Source: Micromonospora chalcea (lineage in GTDB: Bacteria; Actinomycetota; Actinomycetes; Mycobacteriales; Micromonosporaceae). Taken from it: DNA of 44,490 nucleotides. The notes under the pieces were generated by a model, which saw nothing but the letters and a program-made list of their open reading frames with translations, did not search any database and was not told the origin of the DNA. The stretch spans positions 1 to 44,490 of the forward strand of contig NZ_MAGP01000136.1 of the NCBI RefSeq assembly GCF_002926165.1, read 5' to 3'. Shown here one piece after another: positions 39,658-44,490 of this stretch. The position numbers and the translations under genes are program-made. How positions within the stretch are numbered: position 1 is the first letter of the stretch; every line of letters begins with the position of its first letter.

Positions 39658-40512
39658 GTGGCGCGGCGGTACGCGGTCGGGCCGCAGGAGAACTCGCTTC
39701 AGCCTCCGGCCCGGCGGTCCGGTGATGCTCAGCTGCATGGGTTGGGGCCGCGGCATTGGGCCGTGCTGTCGGTGTTGGCCGAGCACGGGGTGCTGCACAC
39801 CGGTCAGGTCACGACGTTGCTGTTCGGCAGCCGTCCGGCCGCCGCGCGGCACCTGGGCGCGCTGGCGCGGGCCGGGCTGGTGTGGCGGTTCGTCCACGAC
39901 GACGACCCGCGCCACGTGGCGTACTACGAGTTGAGCGCGGCGGGGGCGGAGGCGTTGACCGCGCGGCTGCGCAGGGCGGGCCGGACGGTGCCGGTGGCGT
40001 TGGGCCGGCCCGGTCGGGGCGAGTTCGTGGTCAACGAGTTCTTCGTCGGGCTGGCCGCCCATGCCAGCAAGGATCCGCGGTGTGAGTTGTTCCGGTGGCG
40101 CCGGGCGCTGGAGGCCGCCGTGTGGCTGCGGGAGCACGGCGTGGCGGAGGTGAGGCCGAGCGCGTACGGGGTGTGGATCGAGGGCGGGCGGGCCGTGCGG
40201 TTCGTGCTGCACGTCGAGCACACCGCCGGAGCGGGTGCGCTGTCCGGGCTTGCCGCGCCGCCTGAGGCGGACGTCCTCCTGGGGGGCTACCGGCGCGCCC
40301 CGCGAGGTGTCCCGGTTGCCGCGGTCCTGGTGCTGTGTGCGACCGTGGAGCGGGAGATCGAGGTGCGTCGTGGCGTGGCTGCCGCGCCGTTGCCGGTGAC
40401 CGTCGGCACGGCGACCCTCGACCGGCTGTTCGACGCGTCCAGCGCCGCTGAGGCGATCTGGGCCGTGACCGGGGCCGAGGGTCTGTTTCGGTTGGCGGAG
40501 GTCGGCCGGTAG
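39658..40512 (+). CDS. replication-relaxation family protein (short form)
   Basis: A 284-residue protein from GTG 39658, which has GGGAGGGGG eleven bases upstream; GTG 39592 is an alternative start. LGPRHWAVLSVLAEHGVLHTGQVTTLLFGSRPAAARHLGALARAGLVWRFVHDD (about 28-85) is the winged helix of the plasmid replication-relaxation family, followed by the nuclease-like core region (VNEFFVGLAAHA, GVWIEGGRAVRFVLHVEH). These proteins are found on actinobacterial plasmids and elements and are thought to affect replication or relaxation; direct data are sparse. A second member lies at 42263. Confidence 0.78.
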   Translation: MARRYAVGPQENSLQPPARRSGDAQLHGLGPRHWAVLSVLAEHGVLHTGQVTTLLFGSRPAAARHLGALARAGLVWRFVHDDDPRHVAYYELSAAGAEALTARLRRAGRTVPVALGRPGRGEFVVNEFFVGLAAHASKDPRCELFRWRRALEAAVWLREHGVAEVRPSAYGVWIEGGRAVRFVLHVEHTAGAGALSGLAAPPEADVLLGGYRRAPRGVPVAAVLVLCATVEREIEVRRGVAAAPLPVTVGTATLDRLFDASSAAEAIWAVTGAEGLFRLAEVGR

Positions 40513-40796
40513 CTGGCAGCGGGTGAGCAGCCCACTCCTCACCCGGACTAGTGACCTGCTTTCACACCAGCGGCGTGACCAGCGGGAATCGATACAGTCA
40601 CCTACGACGGAGCGGCGGGCACCCCGAAGGGTCGGGGGCTTCCTCAAAAGCGCCCGCCGCTCCCATCATCCGTCCCGAGGGGAGCCAGCTCGGCAGGTGG
40701 CGGTTCCTGCCGCCCGCTCGGGGTGTGGTGACGGGGCGACGTGCCTCCGGGACCCGCCGCCCACAGCAGCGGGTCAGCCGTCGCCCCGTCGCCAAC
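40513..40796. other. converging intergenic region with two branched stem-loops
   Basis: The first structure pairs GGAGCGGCGGGC (40609-40620) with GCCCGCCGCTCC (40652-40663) and encloses a smaller CCCCGA/TCGGGG stem. The second pairs GACGGGGCGAC (40730-40740) with GTCGCCCCGTC (40780-40790) and encloses GACCCGC/GCGGGTC (40751-40757, 40769-40775). They lie between converging genes and could act as terminators for each strand. No gene is seen here. Confidence 0.65.
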
Positions 40797-41291
40797 TCAC
40801 CGCCGGTACAGCCTCTCCATGGCCGCGCGGATGGCGGGCACCGCTTCGGCCGGGTGATGGTCGCGGGGCAGCTCCCGGATCGCCTCGTAGACCGCTTCAT
40901 CGATGTCTTTGACGGTGAGGTCGCCGGGTAGGCGTTGGAACCAGCGGTAGCCGGTCGGCCGCTGCGGCAGCCCCACGTCCCGCAGATACGAGTTCGCTCC
41001 CTCGTCGATGATCTGTTGATCGTCCGCGGTGCGCGGCACGAAGAACGTGCGCTCGCCCGTGCTGTCGATGACCGTCACCTCGACCTGATGGTGCCGCGTC
41101 TCGACGCACCGGGCCAGGGTGGCGGGGTCGGCGAGGTAGCCGAGCATCGCGTCCCAGCCAGATTCGCTCAGCTCCCAGAACCGGCCATCAGCAGTGTCGA
41201 TGGCGTCGCGGCGATCGGAAAAGCCCGGCGGTGGTCCGGGGAACGGCCTGGCAGTGTCCCAGGCGTTCGGTGCGGCGCTGGTATCACTCAT
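40797..41291 (-). CDS. DUF5956-like hypothetical protein
   Basis: A 164-residue protein with the pattern of DUF5956: FWELSESGWDAMLGYLADPATLARC, then TVIDSTGERTFFVPRTADDQQIIDEGANSYLRDVGLPQRPTGYRWFQRLPGDL and DIDEAVYEAIRELPRDHHPAEAVPAIRAAMERLYRR at the end. The function is unknown. It overlaps the STAS remnant upstream by eight bases, so it seems to be the surviving member of a three-gene run whose first two genes are damaged. Confidence 0.72.
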   Translation of the reverse strand: MSDTSAAPNAWDTARPFPGPPPGFSDRRDAIDTADGRFWELSESGWDAMLGYLADPATLARCVETRHHQVEVTVIDSTGERTFFVPRTADDQQIIDEGANSYLRDVGLPQRPTGYRWFQRLPGDLTVKDIDEAVYEAIRELPRDHHPAEAVPAIRAAMERLYRR

Positions 41292-41638
41292 GATGCGCTC
41301 CCTCGGCCCGCGTCTCGCAGTTGTCGGGGCCGAGCAGCGGCAGGATGCCGGTGACGGTGAGGACGCGCTTAACCTGGCCGGTGGGGTGCAGCAGGGTCAG
41401 GGCGCCGCCGGCGAGGGTGGCGGCGTGGTGAGCGGAGACGAGCACGCTGATGACGGTGGAGTCGATGAAGGTCACGGCGGCCAGGTCGACGTCGACGATC
41501 GGGGTGGCGGCGATGGTGGCGGTCAGCCGGTCGCTCAACTGCTCGACGCTGCTGAGGTCGAGTTCCCCGGCGAGGGTGACCGGTGCGGTCCGGCTGGGGT
41601 TGGCTGTGCCAGCGCCAGATGTCGGCGGGGCCGCTCAT
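41284..41638 (-). pseudogene. STAS-domain anti-sigma factor antagonist, frameshifted
   Basis: The reading frame APVTLAGELDLSSVEQLSDRL and then ATPIVDVDLAAVTFIDSTVISVLVSAHHAA is a clear STAS domain; FIDST holds the Ser normally phosphorylated by the partner kinase. This frame has no ATG or GTG start. The expected ATG 41638, coupled by ATGA to the gene before it, opens a different frame (MSGPADIWRWHSQ), so a one-base shift near 41,590-41,600 breaks the gene. A TTG at 41538 could only start a protein without the first strands. A sequencing error remains possible. Confidence 0.6.
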
Positions 41639-41892
41639 GGCGCGTCCGGTGGGCCGAGGGGAACGCTGACCGTGGCGGTCAGCCCGTGCGGGCTGGTGTC
41701 CAGCGTGAGGCCGCGGGTGAGGTGGTGGGCGAGCCAGAGGCCGCGCTGGCCGGGAACGTTGGCGTTGGGCAGCGCGGGCACATCGCTGGTCATGCCGCCG
41801 CCGCAGTCGCGGACCTGACAGCTCAGGCGTCCGGGCTGGTGGTGCAGGCGCAGCTCGCCGCTGCCGCCGCCGTGGCGGGCGGCTGTCCGTAA
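41635..41892 (-). pseudogene. anti-sigma factor kinase (HATPase, RsbW-like), 5'-truncated remnant
   Basis: On the minus strand, the frame ending at TGA 41635-41637 reads ARHGGGSGELRLHH, VRDCGGGM (the Asp-x-Gly-x-Gly ATP motif) and GQRGLWLAHHLTRGLTLD (the G2 box), which is the C-terminal half of an RsbW/SpoIIAB-type ATPase. The sequence meets an in-frame stop at 41893-41895 immediately before the N-box His region, so the front half is missing. It overlaps the STAS start by ATGA. Confidence 0.65.
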
Positions 41893-42262
41893 TCAGCCTA
41901 TCCGCTGATCATGCGCGGACCATACCGCACCCGAGGAGCCGCCGCCCCGTAACAGCCGTCCGAGTTTTTCCCGACCGCTGCTCTGCCTGCGCCTGACAGA
42001 CGCGAGGCTCTGTCAGGCGGGGTTGACCAGCTCGGCGGTCAGGGTGGGTCAGGCGCTGACAGGTCCTCGTGCCTCTGCTGACAGAGGTCGCTGTGGGCCT
42101 GGGAGGTTTGCGGATTGGTCTGGACCCGATCCGCAACCTGACAGTCCGTGAAGAGGCGGGTCGATGCCGAGTTTCGCCTGGTGAGGAGACCGGCGACTGA
42201 CTATGTCCTCTCTCCCCCGGGGAAGCGGATATCCGCGTAACTGCGCGGAAGGGAGTGTGTTG
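41893..42262. promoter_or_regulatory. inverted-repeat-rich control region upstream of a replication-relaxation gene
   Basis: No gene is seen. CGCCTGACAGA (41990-42000) pairs perfectly with TCTGTCAGGCG (42009-42019). CCTCTG-CTGA-CAGAGG lies at 42072-42087. GCGGAT (42110-42115) pairs with ATCCGC (42129-42134), with GGTC/GACC inside. The word CTGACAG, or its complement, appears at about 41993, 42010, 42056, 42078 and 42138. This may be a replication origin, an operator of the downstream gene, or both. GGAAGGGAG before 42263 is the ribosome site. Confidence 0.55.
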
Positions 42263-43951
42263 ATGCCGTCCGAGACGACTGATCGGCTGCGGGCCTCCGG
42301 CGGTCCCAGTGAACACCTGTTACTGCTGCTGAATGATCACCGGGTGATGACCACCGACCAGCTCGCCCGTGCCACGGCGACTCCGGCGCGGACGGTGCTG
42401 TACCGGCTGGAGCAGTTGCGCACGGCCGCTCTGGTGGACTACGACCGGCCCGGCCGCCAGCGGGGCAGCGCGCCGCACCACTGGTGGCTGCGTCCCGCCG
42501 GAGCCCGCCTGGTCACCGGGACCTCCCCGGCGGACGGACGCCGCCCGTCGGCGCTGTTCAGCGCCCACGCGGCCACCATCACCGAGGTGTGGCTGGCCCT
42601 GCGCGAGCACGGCCCCTCCGCCGGTCTGACGTTGACGGGCTGGGCCACCGACCGGGCCGGGTGGCAGGAGTGGGAAGGCTCGGCCTCCCAGTGGGGCGGC
42701 ACGAGCGTCAAGCGGCTCACCCCGGACGCCGTCTACGAGGCGGTCCTGGACGACGGGCAGGAGGTGGCGGCGTTCATCGAGGTCGACCTGGCCTCGATGA
42801 CGCAGACCCAGCTTCGGGGCAAGCTGGACCGGTACCGGGCCTACGCCCGCGACGAGGCGTGGCGGGGCCGGTTCCCGTACTGCCCGCCGCTGCTGCTGCT
42901 CACCACGACCGCGCATCGGGCGGTCACCTTCACCCGCAACGCCGCCCGCCACCTCGGCGAGAAAAGCCTGCCCAGCTATGGGCGGCGGCTGGTCGACGAC
43001 TTCGACCTGATCGCCGCGCACGGGCGGCTCGTCGTCGCCGCGGCCGGCCTCGTCCGCGATCCGGCCCGCGCGGTCACCGAGCACGCCTGGACGCTGACCG
43101 ACCCGGAAGCCGCCGAGGTCACCCTGACCGCGATCTGCACCGAACGCGCCACCACCGCCGCCGCCGCGCGGCCGGCCTACCGGCGGCAAGAGGCCGAGTC
43201 CGACCGCCTGCAACGCGACGAGACGCTGCGGCGCCTCCGCGTCAACCCGCGGCCCCTGCTCCCGCTATTCGGCCCGGCCGCCGTCGACCTTGTCAGCTAC
43301 CTGCTCGACACCCACCACGATCCGGCCGACGCGTTCACACCCCACCTCGACGCCGACCCGACCCTGGACGCCCTCGCCGAGTGGTGGCGGCGCACCCCCC
43401 GCTCCAGCGGCGACACGCCCGCCCTACGCGCCACTCTCACCCGCCTACACCAGCAGGCGTGGTCGCACCAGGTCCGCCAACTCGCACACCTCGCCGCCAC
43501 CGGCGAGGACCGGCCCGCCTGGTACGCCGCCGCCGCGCACCTCGCCGGGCGGCGCCTACTCACCCCCGCCGAGCACCACCAGCTTGGCGACGCCCCCACC
43601 CGCGACGCCGCGCAGGCGCAGGTGTGGCGCTACTGGCAGCCACCAGGCCACCGTGACGAGGCCACGGCACCGACCTACCCGCAGTGGCGCGACCAGCAGG
43701 TCACCGCCGAGTGGACCCACCTGTCCTGGTGGCAACGCCAACGCACCGACCGCGCGATGCTCGCCGCCGCCTTCGACGTCGAGCACCTCACCGCCTGCGC
43801 CCGCTGCGCGCTCACCATCCCCGCCATCGACACCGGCGACTGCCCCGGCTGCCACCACACCATGCGCCTGCCCCACGACCAGCGCCACACCGTCACCCCG
43901 CTGACCGACCTCATCGCGGCGCTGCTCGCCGACACCACCAACAGCCGCTGA
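42263..43951 (+). CDS. replication-relaxation family protein (long form)
   Basis: A 562-residue protein from ATG 42263. The winged helix at about 12-75 (LLLLLNDHRVMTTDQLARATATPARTVLYRLEQLRTAALVDYDRPG) and the core with LTPDAVYEAVLDDGQEVAAFIEVDLASMTQTQLRGKLDRYRAY (about 155-197) are typical of this family; the Asp and Glu of DGQEVAAFIEVD followed by Lys resemble a PD-(D/E)xK nuclease core. A C-terminal four-Cys zinc ribbon uses Cys512, Cys515, Cys527 and Cys530. It probably takes part in replication or transfer of the element. A terminator follows. Confidence 0.82.
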   Translation: MPSETTDRLRASGGPSEHLLLLLNDHRVMTTDQLARATATPARTVLYRLEQLRTAALVDYDRPGRQRGSAPHHWWLRPAGARLVTGTSPADGRRPSALFSAHAATITEVWLALREHGPSAGLTLTGWATDRAGWQEWEGSASQWGGTSVKRLTPDAVYEAVLDDGQEVAAFIEVDLASMTQTQLRGKLDRYRAYARDEAWRGRFPYCPPLLLLTTTAHRAVTFTRNAARHLGEKSLPSYGRRLVDDFDLIAAHGRLVVAAAGLVRDPARAVTEHAWTLTDPEAAEVTLTAICTERATTAAAARPAYRRQEAESDRLQRDETLRRLRVNPRPLLPLFGPAAVDLVSYLLDTHHDPADAFTPHLDADPTLDALAEWWRRTPRSSGDTPALRATLTRLHQQAWSHQVRQLAHLAATGEDRPAWYAAAAHLAGRRLLTPAEHHQLGDAPTRDAAQAQVWRYWQPPGHRDEATAPTYPQWRDQQVTAEWTHLSWWQRQRTDRAMLAAAFDVEHLTACARCALTIPAIDTGDCPGCHHTMRLPHDQRHTVTPLTDLIAALLADTTNSR

Positions 43952-43972
43952 CCGCCATGTACACCCGCCTCC

Positions 43973-44000
43973 GCGCCCCCAGGCCGGCCCGTGGGGGCGC
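43973..44000 (+). terminator. terminator after the long replication-relaxation gene
   Basis: GCGCCCCCA (43973-43981) pairs with TGGGGGCGC (43992-44000), 22 bases after the stop. The 240 bases that follow hold no gene I can support. Confidence 0.7.
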
Positions 44001-44242
44001 AGCGCGGCAGCCTCGGTGGACGCCCGCCCCGCGTCTATGCGGCCGGCGTCCCGTCGTCCGCAACGCTGCTCGGCGCGGATGAGCCAGCACTCACACGCCG
44101 CCGCTGCATACCCGCCTGGCGGCCCCTCGCCGGGCCACATCGTTCCGTAGCCCCGCCGTGCCGACCGGCACCGAGAAGCGACGGGAGCACGGGCGGGCCG
44201 CCCGCAGACCAGCCACTACCCACGACAAGAGAGGACAAGGCG

Positions 44243-44317
44243 ATGACCGCAGACGACCGCAACCGAGCGACCGTGACTGTGGAGGACGATGGCCACGAGC
44301 CAGCCGACGACACCTAA
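44243..44317 (+). CDS. very short acidic ORF (24 residues)
   Basis: ATG 44243 follows GAGAGGACAAGG and encodes MTADDRNRATVTVEDDGHEP and four more residues, ending in Asp-Asp-Thr. It is acidic and soluble. It could be a small regulatory peptide of the element or only a leader frame for the overlapping ATG 44289. Confidence 0.35.
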   Translation: MTADDRNRATVTVEDDGHEPADDT

Positions 44318-44490
44318 CCCACGCCGTCGCCTACCAGGCGACCGGTCACCGGATCCTGGCGCACCCGCGTCGGGCCGGAACCTCACCCCCGCCCACCAGC
44401 CGCCCGGCCAGCCCAACGCACGGGAAACGTTACCGCCGGCCACCCACCCGCCCCGCATCCGGGCGACAGCCCGGATGCGGCGCGGGTGGG
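44289..44490 (+). CDS. possible Pro-rich N-terminus of a gene running off the window
   Basis: ATG 44289 has GGAGG four bases before it and stays open to the last base (67 codons). The product is rich in Pro, Arg and Ala (MATSQPTTPNPRRR, TPAHQPPGQPNARETLPPATHPP). Pro-rich starts occur in transfer proteins of actinobacterial elements. However, a strong hairpin at 44443-44490 would lie inside it, which argues against coding. Confidence 0.3.
   Translation, partial: MATSQPTTPNPRRRLPGDRSPDPGAPASGRNLTPAHQPPGQPNARETLPPATHPPRIRATARMRRGW
44443..44490. terminator. large stem-loop at the window end
   Basis: CCCACCCG (44443-44450) pairs with CGGGTGGG (44483-44490) and CCGCATCCGGGC (44453-44464) with GCCCGGATGCGG (44469-44480), with loop GACA and one mismatch between the stems. 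It may be a terminator or a transfer-related structure. Confidence 0.6.

Noticed and set aside
43957..44082. Short Arg-rich ORF after the long replication-relaxation gene
   Set aside because: It runs straight through the terminator hairpin at 43973-44000 and has no ribosome site.

Overview
The window is high-GC actinobacterial DNA. Codon use, DUF397, CarD, RDD/DUF2510 proteins, a SARP regulator and the short intergenic repeats fit Micromonospora or a close relative in the Micromonosporaceae; the genus is inferred, not proven. It falls into two parts: chromosome (1 to about 24,330) and what looks like the left part of an integrated conjugative or mobile element (about 24,330 to the window end).

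Chromosomal part. From the left: an acyl-CoA dehydrogenase family gene and a type III polyketide synthase; a thioredoxin-like membrane protein divergent from carD; and ispD and ispF of the MEP isoprenoid pathway, separated by an antisense Abi/HEPN-like gene. After a TPR protein and a zinc alcohol dehydrogenase comes a tyrosine/homogentisate degradation region: hmgA divergent from an unnamed gene plus fahA, and further on an hpd-RDD-RDD-hisC operon divergent from an Lrp/AsnC regulator. Together these could carry tyrosine to fumarate and acetoacetate, with HisC as a possible aromatic aminotransferase, the unnamed gene in the place where maleylacetoacetate isomerase is expected, and a class I fumarase nearby. 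Many genes here have a TANNNT box 6 to 8 bases before the start and no ribosome site, as expected of leaderless mRNAs.

Mobile part. A SARP/AfsR-type regulator breaks off inside the Walker A motif of its NB-ARC domain, and element-type genes follow: a DUF6907-like protein, a DUF2637/SpdB-like membrane protein, HAD phosphatase, a second-copy-type NAD(P)HX repair enzyme, XRE regulators, several small Cys-rich proteins and two replication-relaxation family proteins. No integrase, transfer ATPase or right end lies within the window.

The element carries two notable cargo clusters. First, a graspetide (omega-ester peptide) locus at 31,021-33,419: a precursor with a Thr/Ser-rich then Asp-rich C-terminus around a central Asp-Gly, a SAV_5884-type ATP-grasp ligase and a protein-isoaspartate-methyltransferase-like enzyme. 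By analogy with fuscimiditide and amycolimiditide it should make an aspartimide-bearing, side-chain-crosslinked peptide. Second, a coupled run at 35,109-39,428: small Cys protein, tiny ORF, radical SAM enzyme, two DEDD-nuclease-like proteins, a P-loop kinase and a NUDIX hydrolase, whose function I cannot name. A decayed anti-sigma/antagonist module and an inverted-repeat-rich region, possibly replication control, close the window.
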